64,000 nt of DNA from Clostridium yunnanense (GTDB lineage: Bacteria; Bacillota; Clostridia; Clostridiales; Clostridiaceae): assembly GCF_016595795.1 (NCBI RefSeq), contig NZ_JAENHN010000043.1:1-64000 (forward strand). The letters are read 5' to 3'. How positions within the stretch are numbered: position 1 is the first letter of the stretch; each line of letters begins with the position of its first letter. The position numbers were made by a program, and so were the translations under genes. Positions 8,301 through 17,080 of this stretch are shown one piece after another. Under the pieces are notes generated by a model. It saw only the letters and a program-made list of their open reading frames with translations. It was not told the DNA's origin and searched no databases.

Positions 8301-11152
8301 TTTTTCGTATTACCGTTCTGATCTGAGGAAGATAACAACTGTTTATTGCTATTGAAAACATTCTTATAGCTATTTCCATTTCTATCTGTCACAGTGACAA
8401 TAGTTTGACCACTTACTGAGGTTGTATCATAGCTAAAATATGTGAGCTTGTTTCCTGAGACACCATCATCTTGTGAGGTTATTTTTCCTGAGCTGTCATA
8501 AGTATCTGTAAAGTAAACTTCATTATCTCCATCTGTTCCAGTGAGCACATGACCTGCAGAGTCGTATGTGTATTTTTCAGTTTTTCCGTTTTCATCAGTA
8601 ATTGCTGATAAACACATATTGTTGTCATACTGGAAGCTCACTGTCCTTGTGGCACTATCAGTAATACTACTTATAAAGCCATTGCTGTAATTTGCTGTTA
8701 TAGCCTTTCCGGAAATAGGCTCAGTGATAACCATAGTTGATGAGTTTGGATAGGTTACATTGGTAACCATACCAAGTTTGTTTTGAACCTTAGTTAATGC
8801 ACCATATTTATCAAAACCGTATTTTATATTGTTTCCGCAATTTAAAGAATATGTTCCATCAGAATTTACTGTTATACTCCAGTTTTTCTTTCCAGTTGTA
8901 CTAGTTGTATATACTCCTGCTGTGGAACTTTGTGTAAAAGTCATATATGAAGATGGATAGGTGTAATAATATAAGGACCCATCAGGCTGTTTTTCAATTC
9001 TCATCTCATAATTGTTGTGCCAGCCTTTGCCCATAGCACCAGTCGAAAGCTTCGATGAGTTATAGTTTAGTTCAAAGGAGAATTTTTGTGCACCTTGCAC
9101 TTCTAAGAAACTCTTCTCTATTATATGAGAGCCTGTACTAGAATCTACTGGGTCAGCAACCTTTGTTTCGCTTGGCATTACTGGAACATCTGAATAAACC
9201 TGTGGAGTATTGGAGCTTGCAACTACATAACTAACTCCTGGATCATTTCCAGAAAAACTATCTTTATCAATCTCAATCTGTCCTGTACCGCTGCCTATAG
9301 TTACTGTAGCAAATTGGTCAAAGGCCCATTGAGTAGGTATCTTATAGCCAAGATTACCGCTAAAGCCAGTGGACATATCACAAACAAAGATATTAGAAGC
9401 ATAACCTGCACTATATACTCTTGCAGCTACATTTCTTGCGCCATATACACCAATCTTGTAGCCATTGCCATTATGACTTTTAAAATATGAGCTTATAGCT
9501 TGGAAGTAAGGTATTACATTGCTTGTAACATCTGAGTCCATAGCATCAAAATCTACAGCGAAGTAAATAGTTGTACCGATAGGTAGCCCAAGGTTTGCAG
9601 AGGCATTAATTGCATTTGCCGCATCAGTTGTTCCCTGAGAAGCTGTAAAATACGAAAGATAGGTTCCGCTAGTTTCGTATATTGGGAAGAACTTAAGTCC
9701 ATTATTAAAGATTATCTTAATTTCGGAAGCTGTCAGTGCTTTACTTATTCCGTTTGCTTTTCCTGTCAAATATCTTCCGATCATATTATATCCATTGTTC
9801 TTTAAGGTAGTTGCAGTAGCATTTGTAAGTATAGTTGCACAATCTGCTGCAGTGGCTGACCTATTAGTATCTCCACAACTTGCAAGGGTAGCCTTTATAG
9901 TAGGCATATTCGCAATACCTGTTACAGGAAGACGCATTAAGGCTTGGAAGGACTTTACCGCTGAAGTTACGCCACTTCCATACACACCATCAAAAGAACC
10001 AGGATCAAAGCCATTACAATACAAGGCATATTCCAAGATCTTTACAAAGTTAGTTCTGGTATCACCTGGCTGAAGGGTTGGACAACTTGAAGTTGTTGTA
10101 GGACCAAAAGCACCGTTTGCAGTACTAGTACTAAGTCCCTCTTCTGCCTGAAGAGCATAAATTAAAGCTTTGTTAGTAGCAGCAACATATACTCCATTTG
10201 TAGGCAAAAGTCCTGTGTAAGCATTGTATTTATTATTTAAGTTCTGCTGTATCTGTCTTATCTTAGCATCACCATTGTAGGATAGTACAAAAGGGTCTGT
10301 ATTTAAAAGAGCCTTCATAACCATGGCAGTTACAACGCCATCACAATTTGTAAGGCCAGCATCAGCTTGGAATTGCTTTACTGCATTTTGAGTTTGGGTA
10401 TAGAAGATTCCTGAAAATCCTCCTGGAGAATATCCTTTGCAATAAAAGCCTCCCTGAAGTATATACTCCATATTAGTTGGAGTTGTTATGTTGTTTGAAG
10501 CTCTTATAGTCATTGTCTTAAAAGCTGAAGTTGTGGCAGGACCAAAGGTACCTGTAGGAGTTGCTATGCCTAATTCAATTTGCATTGCAGTAATTAGAGC
10601 TTGCTCGACTTCATTTCCTGTTTGACCACTTTCAGTAACTCCATTCGGAAAAACACTCTTGAATTTTGGATTTGAACCATAAGTTTGATTAAGCCACTGC
10701 TGAACAGTCAAAACCATTTGGTCAATGCTTGCTGTACTAGCAAATAACTCAGCACTTAATAGGTTTGATCTATCGGCTGAACTACCGCTTGTGCTCTTAC
10801 TTGTATTAGAGCTTGTCCCACTTTCATTATTGTTTTTATTATCACTAGTCCCTGTGCTGCTGTTTTTACTGTCTTTTGAATTGTTGCTAGTACCATTACT
10901 TGCATTACCAGCACTCTTTTCAGAATTATTTGTGGTACTACCTGTAGCATTATTTGTATTACTGCTTGTCCCACTTGTATTAATAGCTTCCTTCTTAGAT
11001 GCCCCATTCTTTGAAGCATCACCCTTAACCTCCTCTGTTGCAGCAGCTGCCGTCAAGGTCTTTATACCAAATACATCGCTAAGTGAAGTAACCTGAGAAG
11101 ATAAGAAAGCTACGAGCAATACAACAGCTGTTATTTTCCGCATTTGCTTCAT
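4724..11152 (-). CDS. Secreted Rhs/YD-repeat polymorphic toxin with peptidoglycan-binding and DUF1906 domains
   Basis: Numbering is from the upstream ATG at 11173; the better start is residue 8 (MKQMRKITAVV, 11152) because GGTGG lies five bases before it. Order: signal peptide (~8-45); Ser/Asn/Lys/Gly-rich linker (~45-140); peptidoglycan-binding-like repeats (~148-437, for example FDGVYGSGVTSAVKSFQ); DUF1906/Rv2525c-like glycoside-hydrolase-like domain (~440-650, NMIGRYLTG, IYFAVDFDAMDSD, KIGVYGARN); DUF6531 (~665-740); a long array of YD repeats (~740-1870); the Rhs core ending YYMRARYYSPELKRFINADT and, at ~1957, DPFG. Then a 192-residue variable tip: hydrophobic pretoxin segment (GLIPFLGAVPDTAN) and terminal domain. 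Such proteins deliver the tip into competitors after processing of the YD shell. Confidence 0.92.
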   Translation of the reverse strand: MKQMRKITAVVLLVAFLSSQVTSLSDVFGIKTLTAAAATEEVKGDASKNGASKKEAINTSGTSSNTNNATGSTTNNSEKSAGNASNGTSNNSKDSKNSSTGTSDNKNNNESGTSSNTSKSTSGSSADRSNLLSAELFASTASIDQMVLTVQQWLNQTYGSNPKFKSVFPNGVTESGQTGNEVEQALITAMQIELGIATPTGTFGPATTSAFKTMTIRASNNITTPTNMEYILQGGFYCKGYSPGGFSGIFYTQTQNAVKQFQADAGLTNCDGVVTAMVMKALLNTDPFVLSYNGDAKIRQIQQNLNNKYNAYTGLLPTNGVYVAATNKALIYALQAEEGLSTSTANGAFGPTTTSSCPTLQPGDTRTNFVKILEYALYCNGFDPGSFDGVYGSGVTSAVKSFQALMRLPVTGIANMPTIKATLASCGDTNRSATAADCATILTNATATTLKNNGYNMIGRYLTGKANGISKALTASEIKIIFNNGLKFFPIYETSGTYLSYFTASQGTTDAANAINASANLGLPIGTTIYFAVDFDAMDSDVTSNVIPYFQAISSYFKSHNGNGYKIGVYGARNVAARVYSAGYASNIFVCDMSTGFSGNLGYKIPTQWAFDQFATVTIGSGTGQIEIDKDSFSGNDPGVSYVVASSNTPQVYSDVPVMPSETKVADPVDSSTGSHIIEKSFLEVQGAQKFSFELNYNSSKLSTGAMGKGWHNNYEMRIEKQPDGSLYYYTYPSSYMTFTQSSTAGVYTTSTTGKKNWSITVNSDGTYSLNCGNNIKYGFDKYGALTKVQNKLGMVTNVTYPNSSTMVITEPISGKAITANYSNGFISSITDSATRTVSFQYDNNMCLSAITDENGKTEKYTYDSAGHVLTGTDGDNEVYFTDTYDSSGKITSQDDGVSGNKLTYFSYDTTSVSGQTIVTVTDRNGNSYKNVFNSNKQLLSSSDQNGNTKKYTYDDNGNILTETDANGNVTTKTYDANNNLLTSTDAVGSKTTFTYDSNNNMLSQKNPDGGTTQYTYDSNNRILTSTDARGNITKYVYDTNGLPIEKDISDHKYTFTYQSGLVGTATDPQLGATTFTYDGAGHVATATDAKGNKITNSYDKKGKLLSKKDPNGGTVSYTYDSRGNLITQTDANGNKRSYVYNANNKVTAMTDEKGGITTYTYDGEDREIQVKDAQGNITSTSYDVGGRVTSKTDANGNITKYTYDAVGNVLTTTKPSGGTITDTYYANNKLKTETDAAGNLNTYKYDTNWRLSSITDPLGNSTANTYDLQGNLLSETDKMGDVTTYTYDSYGNMLTKKDPNGNITTYTYDGNNKRTSIKDALGNMTTYAYDLAGLLKSATDANSHTVTYTYDADGRLTGQTDALGNVTSTLYDANGNTVKKTDGNGNSKTFAYDAANLLISSVDELGNKTSNTYDSLGNLTQVVDAMGNKTVSKYDAGGRLISVTDAMNGVSTCQYTADGNTASLTGPAGGTTAYTYDTSGRRTSESTPSGGKISYTYNSLNLLSELTNARGQKRDYTYDAAGRIKSFTNAEGTTSYTYDKNGNVLTVTDAQGTITRQFDALNRVVKYTDVNKNVIQYSYDAVGNLSSITYPNGSKVSYVYDAGNHLSTVTDWANRVTTYSYDKSGNLIKTVRPDGSILTEGYDAARRLTSMKDTDKSGNIINSYTYGYNANGQITKEVSSNGQITSTMTYDALGRVMSRSDVDSTGKATASYTYTYDAAGNITSGGGTMTYDKNNRLITYNGSTISYDLDGNMTTGILKGSSTNFVYDSGNRLTQAGGATYAYDALNNRISQTVNSKKTTYVYDGISSDLSRLLVSTDSTGNSTYYVYGIGLLGEQNSTSYLVYHYDLRGSTTAITNMQQVVTDRYTYGAYGELLTHTGTATTSFLYNGRDGVMTDSNGLYYMRARYYSPELKRFINADTLKGSINNGETLNNYAYANGNPISMVDPFGRCADMASDVGHTVLDTLGLIPFLGAVPDTANAVWYALEGKWGYSGLSLACAIPFFGDLAEVGKLTKDTVKIGEDIKLISKVGEEAEIGRKLEYVFGNATGTKHNIERSLDMENKLNKIGIFDNSEGRALMEEELQKSFNNTTNGAIQDNGRIRKESLLTGPNGVAKMQSVWDGNKLITVEIYSSDWKSFVKK

Positions 11153-11244
11153 TGTTGCCACCATTCCTTTCATAATCTAAGATATAGATAAAAAACGAAA
11201 AATATTTAATCGCTCTATGTAATCGAGACGAACTTCAAACTATA

Positions 11245-11339
11245 GATGAACCACTTCATAATTGAATCTATATTTTCAAATTCTCCTTTCAGAACCCAGA
11301 GGAGTTTTAAAAATAGCTTTCGGATTGAAGTGGTTCATC
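11245..11339. repeat. Inverted-repeat element, family 1 copy
   Basis: The ~95-bp element is bounded by GATGAACCACTTC and GAAGTGGTTCATC with a second nested palindrome (CTCCT..AGGAG) in the middle. It is nearly the same as the copy at 49984-50078 and, in the opposite orientation, as those at 12658-12754 and 48982-49077. It lies about 90 bases upstream of the toxin start, so it may influence its promoter region. No ORF is present; it resembles a MITE. Confidence 0.8.
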
Positions 11340-11969
11340 TTTATTCAAATAGGCATGCCAGCTATGAACAATCTGAAATTCACATCGTTATATGGGGATA
11401 ATTGATTAACTTATTAGGTTTTGAATCGAGTAAAAGCAAAGTGGTCAGCTATAATACGAAAATCATCTTTATCAAAGTTGAAATACAATTCTAAAAACAA
11501 TAAACAATAATATTACTTTTTGTATTTATAATGACGTTTTATATTGATCAGAATAACCATTTTAATATTATTCCTGTCTACTTTTCTTGTAAATATAATT
11601 TTTCTTTCATTTTTCTACATTTTTTGCAGTTACATCTATTGTAAAACACTTGATTTGTGGGATAGATTTGAAGGTTTTTGATTAAGCTTTCAGCCTGTTA
11701 ATATAGACATTATCTAGTGTTTCATAGATACAATTTTCGGGTAATGTATAGATATCCAGACTTTGTTTTATAGGATAGAAGACATTGATTTATTAACCAT
11801 TAGTGGTAGTATATCACTCAGCTGGTTTTTATTTTCAGAAGTTACGCATCCAATTTTCCATAAATAACTACAATTTTAAAGGGTATCTCTAGAGGCTTTT
11901 AACTGGATATATAGATGTGCCAATATTAAATTGAAAAAATATGTTTTTTATATTTTTTTATTTTTTCAC
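11340..11969. other. Long non-coding stretch upstream of the toxin gene
   Basis: About 630 AT-rich bases with no open frame of note and no recognised RNA. It must contain the toxin gene promoter region or separate it from the neighbouring MazG-like gene, but no convincing -35/-10 pair can be chosen by eye. Confidence 0.4.
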
Positions 11970-12012
11970 GTAAAAAAGACTAACACTTTCATTATTGGTG
12001 TTAGCCTCTTTT
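11970..12012 (-). terminator. Intrinsic terminator of the MazG-like gene
   Basis: On the minus strand GGCTAACAC pairs with GTGTTAGTC and is followed by TTTTTTAC. It lies 55-95 bases after the stop codon of the gene at 12066-12374. Confidence 0.85.
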
Positions 12013-12065
12013 AATATACTTTATATACAATTGCCTATTGTCCTTTTATCCTAATCATCTAGTAA

Positions 12066-12374
12066 TCATCTAGTAACCTTCAATACAATTCCATCCTTAA
12101 ATCCACCACGTTCCTCTAGCTTTTTATTTCTCGCATCCATTAATTCTTTCTCACTATAGCCTAAATCATCAGCAAGTCCAAAAAGAACTTCCATTACATC
12201 TGCTAACTCTTCTAAATTTTTATCTTCTAAATACTCATTGACCTCTTCTTTTAGTTTCTCCTCTAAATATATGTATTTACTTTCCTTTGGTACTATCTCA
12301 ATCTCACATTCATTCCCCTGCTGCTTTATGATTTCAGGAATTCTATCTCTTACTAATTTGTTATATACCTTCAT
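12066..12374 (-). CDS. MazG-like (YvdC-type) nucleoside triphosphate pyrophosphohydrolase
   Basis: Small all-alpha NTP-PPase. The start MKVYNKLVRDRIPEII is the family hallmark, followed by the metal-binding helices with LEEKLKEEVNEYLED and EELADVMEVLFGLADDLG (the E-x2-E ... E-x2-D pattern). A TTG six codons upstream is possible, but AAAGGTG lies seven bases before the ATG at 12374. About 102 residues, the usual size. Members hydrolyse non-canonical or excess NTPs to NMP and PPi; the substrate of this one is not known. Monocistronic with its own terminator. Confidence 0.85.
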   Translation of the reverse strand: MKVYNKLVRDRIPEIIKQQGNECEIEIVPKESKYIYLEEKLKEEVNEYLEDKNLEELADVMEVLFGLADDLGYSEKELMDARNKKLEERGGFKDGIVLKVTR

Positions 12375-12657
12375 CTTTATGCACCTTTTCAAATAATCTC
12401 AAGCTTTACCCATCTGCCATGGGAATATATTTCATTTCATCCACATCTATTATTATGTAAATTATACCACTAAAGCCTACTGAGATCTTCATTTAAATAT
12501 ATAATCATCTGATTTTTTAATTATAAAATCATATAATTTTATGTTTATTTAATTATAAAATCATATAAATATATAGGAAACATGCGGGTTTTCACAGTTT
12601 TAACATACTTATAAAAAATAAAAAGCACATATTCTATGTGAACTGAGCCTATATAAA

Positions 12658-12754
12658 GATGAACCACTTCGATCCGAAATATATTTTTAAAACTCTCACG
12701 GGTTTTGGTGAGAGAATTTAAAAATAATAAATTTTATTACGAAGTGGTACATCC
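12658..12754. repeat. Inverted-repeat element, family 1 copy
   Basis: Termini GATGAACCACTTC and GAAGTGGTACATC enclose CTCTCACGGGTTTTGGTGAGAG. It is almost identical to 48982-49077, 36 kb away. It lies just past the HAAS/PadR operon (minus strand) and may also act as its terminator. The rest of the 12375-12806 gap is AT-rich with imperfect tandem repeats of TTATAAAATCATATAA around 12520-12570. Confidence 0.8.
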
Positions 12755-12806
12755 TTAAAGGTGCGGTTCACTACAGATTTGTGCTTATAAGTTCTCTTCC
12801 TAATAT

Positions 12807-13526
12807 TTAATTAATTTTTACTCCGTTCTTATCTATCTTAATACCTGGCATGCTTATTCCATTATTGTCTATTTTAATGCCTGGCATACTTATACCATTG
12901 TCATCAATTTTTATTCCTGGAGCCTGAATTCCGTCATCATTAATCTTCATATCAGGTGTACTTATGCCTTCATCATCAATCTTAAATTCCGGTCCACTTA
13001 TTCCATTTGAATCAACATTAATATCCGTTGCAGATATTCCATCATCATTTATCGTGAATCCAGGAACGCTAATCCCATCTTCATCAATGCTTATTCTATC
13101 GCCATGAATGCCTGACTGATCAATATTTTTATCACCAATCTTTATCTGATTAACTGAAGCATTCTTAACACTGCTTCTATGACCTAAGAATATGGAATCA
13201 ATTGTGAAAATCATTAGAATTATTCCTGCAGCAACAAAAAAAACACCTAATGGGTTGAGCGTTCTACCGCTACTATATACAGGGCTTGCCTTAGCAACTT
13301 CTTTATCATTTATATACCTCTTATTTGTATCTTTATAGTCACCTATATAGCTACTTGCGATCTCTCTTGGGTCTCCCAGCTCCATGCAAATTTCTTCTTC
13401 TGCCTTTCCATTTTCTTTGCCTATCCTAAAATGCTCTTCATAATCATATAATATTTCTTTCCGCTCAGCTTCTGATACTTTATCTAGATATCTTTCCATT
13501 TCTATCATAAATTCATATTTTCTCAT
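12807..13526 (-). CDS. HAAS (DUF1700)-domain membrane protein with 12-residue repeat tail
   Basis: Residues 1-65 form the HAAS domain ([42 protein letters not shown]), a sensor module paired with PadR regulators. One transmembrane segment lies near 93-117 ([16 protein letters not shown]). From about 150 to the end there are roughly eight 12-residue repeats of the form [12 protein letters not shown], likely a short beta-solenoid outside the membrane. In many homologues a DUF4097 adhesin-like domain occupies this place. The ATG overlaps the PadR stop (ATGA), so the two are one operon and presumably one regulatory unit. Confidence 0.85.
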   Translation of the reverse strand: MRKYEFMIEMERYLDKVSEAERKEILYDYEEHFRIGKENGKAEEEICMELGDPREIASSYIGDYKDTNKRYINDKEVAKASPVYSSGRTLNPLGVFFVAAGIILMIFTIDSIFLGHRSSVKNASVNQIKIGDKNIDQSGIHGDRISIDEDGISVPGFTINDDGISATDINVDSNGISGPEFKIDDEGISTPDMKINDDGIQAPGIKIDDNGISMPGIKIDNNGISMPGIKIDKNGVKIN

Positions 13527-13840
13527 TCTTTATGCCCCTTTATTATATTATTCACTCCATTTACAAAGCCAACCCATTCCTCTAACAGCTCATCTTTAGT
13601 TGCCCTTCCTAGGTCCGTTAATCTATAATACTTTCTTGGAGGTCCTTCTTGTGATTCTTTTAAATAAGTCTCAAAATAGCCTTCGTTATTGAGCCTTCTC
13701 AATATTGGATATATAGTTCCATCAGAAATGGCTATATTCTTTGATATCTCATTTACTAGCTCATAGCCATAACGATCTCCTTCAGAAAGTATACATAAAA
13801 CACATAATTCTAATATGCCTTTTTTCAGTTGAGTATTCAT
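13523..13840 (-). CDS. PadR family transcriptional regulator
   Basis: A short PadR protein of 105 residues: [29 protein letters not shown] and [21 protein letters not shown] make up the winged helix, and [13 protein letters not shown] is the wing. The small C-terminal helix (residues 85-103) is for dimerisation. It overlaps the HAAS gene by four bases. PadR proteins of this short class usually repress their own operon and sense membrane stress or drugs; the partner HAAS protein suggests an envelope signal. The upstream region 13841-14096 should hold its operator, but no clear palindrome was picked out. Confidence 0.9.
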   Translation of the reverse strand: MNTQLKKGILELCVLCILSEGDRYGYELVNEISKNIAISDGTIYPILRRLNNEGYFETYLKESQEGPPRKYYRLTDLGRATKDELLEEWVGFVNGVNNIIKGHKE

Positions 13841-14096
13841 TTAATGTCTTTCTTCCTTTTTTATATGTATGATTTAAGAATAGTATATCACCCAGTACTA
13901 TTCATTGCAAGATACTGAATAAAAAAGTTATCCTACTATATTCAAATCAATCAGTGTGTCCAACTTTATAATTTAAGTAATTTCCTATATTTATCTGTAA
14001 ATATAATTAAGTAACTAATTCCTAAATAATAAAAAATAGGATCAAATCCAAGATACACCTCTGAATTTAATCCTTAATATCACTTACCTCTATTTT

Positions 14097-15083
14097 TTAA
14101 TTATCCTTTTCTTTTCTAAGCTCTTTTACTAATTCTACAGAAAGACCTGTTTTAACTGCAATAGTTTCGTCATCTAGAACGTCTAGTAAATTTTTTGCTA
14201 TTTCAATCGCTTTTACATTCTTCCCTTCTTTTAATCCTTCTTTTAATCCTTCTTGCAACCCTTCTTGTAATCCTTCTTGTAACCCTTGTTTTTTAGCTTC
14301 TTCCTTCATTTCTTTTAACAAAAATGCATTATTTGCTACCATACGCTCCACCTCCTCCTTATTGGCATCTAGTATATGCTTAGCCGTATTAGCCAGATCC
14401 TCTTCTATTGTATTCTCAATCCAATGTTTCAGAACCATTCTTTCTTTATCAGTTAAGTTAGAAAAAAATAACGCTATCGCTTTGATTCTCTCAATAAACT
14501 CCTTAGCATCTATCTTTTGATCAAGTAAAAATATTGCTGAAGTGATATTCTTATATTCAATAAGTTGTTCTTTAGTAAATTTATTATTTACATCAAAAAC
14601 ACTATACTTAAAATCTATTATGCTATCTTGAAATAACTCACTGCCATCTATAATATCTTTAAATCTTTGAGGTACATCCCAGATCTTTTTCCCGTTATAT
14701 AGTACTATTGGAATAACTGCAGGTATCTTAATACTTTTATCTGATGCTTTTTGGTTATCATTTTTAGCATATTCTCTTAATATCTCACTTATATAAAAGA
14801 ATAATCTAAGTGGCATTCTATAATCTAAACTAGACTGAAATTCCAAAAGTACATAGAATATAACTTTTTTATCTCCAATAGTACCTTCATAAACTATATC
14901 TGATTCTTTTTCATCATAATCTGATGATATATATGATTTGTTTACAAGCTTTAACTTATTAGGAGTTAATTCTTTTGCCCATGGTGCCTTAAGCATTCCT
15001 TGCACCAAATCTACGAAAACTTCTTTATTTGAATACAAGTCTTTGTAGCTTTTATCGTGTATGTTATTTAGATCTTTTCTCAA
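14097..15083 (-). CDS. Rpn family recombination-promoting nuclease/putative transposase
   Basis: PD-(D/E)XK endonuclease of the Rpn (PDDEXK_2 / YhgA-like) family. N-terminus RKDLNNIHDKSYKDLYSNKEVF is the family signature; the catalytic region is around ESDIVYEG and VIFYVLLEFQSSLDYRMPLRL (residues ~70-105). The upstream ATG at 15107 has no binding site, only a TATAAT box 13 bases before it, whereas TTG at 15083 has AGGAG six bases upstream and gives the usual family start. C-terminal helices contain EGLQ/EGLK repeats. Rpn proteins cut DNA and promote RecA-independent recombination; many are single genes, as here. Confidence 0.88.
   Translation of the reverse strand: MRKDLNNIHDKSYKDLYSNKEVFVDLVQGMLKAPWAKELTPNKLKLVNKSYISSDYDEKESDIVYEGTIGDKKVIFYVLLEFQSSLDYRMPLRLFFYISEILREYAKNDNQKASDKSIKIPAVIPIVLYNGKKIWDVPQRFKDIIDGSELFQDSIIDFKYSVFDVNNKFTKEQLIEYKNITSAIFLLDQKIDAKEFIERIKAIALFFSNLTDKERMVLKHWIENTIEEDLANTAKHILDANKEEVERMVANNAFLLKEMKEEAKKQGLQEGLQEGLQEGLKEGLKEGKNVKAIEIAKNLLDVLDDETIAVKTGLSVELVKELRKEKDN
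14224..14290 (-). repeat. 12-bp tandem repeats in the Rpn gene (EGLQ/EGLK)
   Basis: Five to six direct copies of a 12-bp unit (AATCCTTCTTGT-like on the plus strand) encode EGLQEGLQEGLQEGLKEGLKEG. The unit length keeps the frame, so slippage would change the linker length and not switch the gene off. Such tails are common in Rpn proteins. Confidence 0.8.
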
Positions 15084-15212
15084 ATTTTTCTCCTGAAATT
15101 TTGACATATATACTATCTATATTATACCCTAATTTATTATCTTAATCTACACTAAATCCTGCAATTGCAGTACTTTCACGTATTGCTTCTTAACCTCGAA
15201 ATTAAATTTCAC

Positions 15213-16571
15213 CTATACTTCAATCCCCTCAGCCACTCTCAATAACTCTTCTTTCCTTAAAGCATTAAGGCAATCTAAATATTCCTTCAGCTTTCTTTGC
15301 CATTCTTTTTCGCTTTCTGTTCCGTACTCATCATCAAAGGCTTTGCTAGTTGATGTAGCTTTAATTAATAGTGCTATTTCGAAATCCTTTAAAGCTTTAA
15401 ATACTTCTATAAATTCATCCTCAAATATACAGTCAGCTCCAAGTACATCCACTAAATCCTTTAGACTGTGAATTTCATCGTTTATAATTGCTATTTTTTC
15501 TTCAACTCTATGGCAGGCTCTTATTTCTTCAGTAATCTGTCTAAATGAGCTATTACTTAAACTTTCTCCATCCTCATATTTAAGAAGATTTTCTTCTGAT
15601 TTCTTCAAAGTAATAAATACACTTTCTAGCTTATCAATCTTAATAGCATTTTCTATTCGAGGTATGATATCCAAAACACTTTCATTTATATATTCAATAA
15701 GAACTTCATCATCAATACAAAGATTATTGCACAATTTTTCTGTAGCCTTAAATATTAACTTTTCCAGTATTTCTTTAGGCAAATCTTTCAACATGCTATA
15801 GATGTATACCCTGTCTCCTTCACTTATATCTAAGGATTTACCGATTTTCCCCGTAAGGATACACCCTATATAATTAGTTAAAATAAGCTGAAAGATATTG
15901 AACAACATGTGAGAATATTCCTTGTTAAAGCCTTTAAGCAAAGCTCCAATCTCTTCTGAATCAAATAGTGAACAGAACTTATTTTCAAGGATTACTCTAT
16001 TTAAATATTCTTCTAAATACTCAACTCCTACTAAATTACCTACGTCAACAGCAAGAGGATAATCTATAGATCCTGGATTTCCATGGCTTTCAAATCTAGT
16101 GTCATATTCTTTGAAAAACGGAGGAATTCCATAATCAATAGTATCTGTATAAGCAAGAGTTTCTACCTTCAGTCTAGTTTCGTATACAGTATTTAATAGA
16201 CTTTTGCATAATTCAACCTTAGCTTTCAGTATCTTTTCTCCTTCTGTAAATAATTGTTTAAGTTTTGTATTTTTAATCAGTTCTATATTGTCCTTTATTG
16301 TTGGCTGCTCTTTTAAACATAGTCCAAGAGTATAGCAAAGGGACAATATGATCTGTTCAGCCACTTCTTCTCTTACTGAAGAACTTTCATCTCTTGTGTA
16401 ATAAGTAACTATTTCTGTAAGAAGCTCAAACATTTGAAGCTGGATGATTTCAAGTTCTCTTATACTTAGCAAATTATTTGAATGCGCTATCTGAAGCAGC
16501 GATTGAAAATAATGTTCTTTGCTTATCAAGCCTTTTAAGGACTCTTCCTTACTTATAATAAAGTTTTCCAT
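15213..16571 (-). CDS. DUF6179 family protein
   Basis: The 452-residue, soluble, helix-rich, acidic protein resembles DUF6179, a Firmicutes family of unknown function (segments HYFQSLLQIAHSNNLLS, VREEVAEQIILSLCYTLG, and a conserved IPPFFKEYDTRF / SIDYPLA centre). Its ATG overlaps the stop of the upstream DUF6323-like gene by one base (TAATG), so the two are made together, probably in a complex. No catalytic motif, membrane segment or nucleic-acid-binding motif is visible. Confidence 0.75.
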   Translation of the reverse strand: MENFIISKEESLKGLISKEHYFQSLLQIAHSNNLLSIRELEIIQLQMFELLTEIVTYYTRDESSSVREEVAEQIILSLCYTLGLCLKEQPTIKDNIELIKNTKLKQLFTEGEKILKAKVELCKSLLNTVYETRLKVETLAYTDTIDYGIPPFFKEYDTRFESHGNPGSIDYPLAVDVGNLVGVEYLEEYLNRVILENKFCSLFDSEEIGALLKGFNKEYSHMLFNIFQLILTNYIGCILTGKIGKSLDISEGDRVYIYSMLKDLPKEILEKLIFKATEKLCNNLCIDDEVLIEYINESVLDIIPRIENAIKIDKLESVFITLKKSEENLLKYEDGESLSNSSFRQITEEIRACHRVEEKIAIINDEIHSLKDLVDVLGADCIFEDEFIEVFKALKDFEIALLIKATSTSKAFDDEYGTESEKEWQRKLKEYLDCLNALRKEELLRVAEGIEV

Positions 16572-17080
16572 TATTCTTCATATCCTTCCTCATCCATATA
16601 ATCATCCATAAACTCTTCCTCTTCCATATCTTCTTTTAAGTAATCATTTGCTCCGTACTTTACGTTGTGAACCAATTGATATAAGTATCTGTATCTAAGT
16701 AAATCTAGATCTCCTTGACATTTTTCATTAAAACAATCCTTCATAAATTCAATAAGATCGTCATCACTTATCTCTTCCAAGGTTTCATTTTTAAAATAAT
16801 AAAAGGCATCCACAAGATCAGTAATGGTTTCAACATAGTTGTGTTGGTGAATAAATGGCGAATCACAAAAGGCAGTGATAATCTTTTTGATTAATCCTCC
16901 TCCAAATTCTACCCTTCCATTGCTGCTTAAAGCGGTGTTTCTTGTTTCTAAGATAGCTTTTATATCATTTTCTGAAAGCTTTAGACCGTATTCTAAAGTC
17001 TCTTCGTTAATCTGTTGAATTTCCGATAAGGTCTGCTTAGTTAAAATAGAATTTTTCATAAACATTAAACTTTTTTCCAC
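16571..17080 (-). CDS. DUF6323 family protein
   Basis: The 169-residue acidic protein begins with GTG at 17080, placed seven bases after AGGAGG. The segments LSENDIKAILETRNTALSSNGR, IKKIITAFCDSPFI and DLDLLRYRYLYQLVH are typical of DUF6323, a family usually encoded next to DUF6179. The C-terminus is a long run of Glu/Asp (MEEEEFMDDYMDEEGYEE). First gene of the two-gene operon. The function is unknown; the strict pairing suggests a stoichiometric complex. Confidence 0.75.
   Translation of the reverse strand: MEKSLMFMKNSILTKQTLSEIQQINEETLEYGLKLSENDIKAILETRNTALSSNGRVEFGGGLIKKIITAFCDSPFIHQHNYVETITDLVDAFYYFKNETLEEISDDDLIEFMKDCFNEKCQGDLDLLRYRYLYQLVHNVKYGANDYLKEDMEEEEFMDDYMDEEGYEE

Noticed and set aside
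5400-8700. Many similar repeats that could suggest a CRISPR array
   Set aside because: They are the in-frame YD repeats of the Rhs protein, with variable spacing and continuous coding, not short identical repeats with unique spacers.
10725-11096. 123-codon plus-strand frame with long hydrophobic runs
   Set aside because: It is the antisense of the Ser/Asn-rich linker and signal peptide of the Rhs toxin; repeats of AGC/ACT codons give Leu/Val-rich antisense translation.
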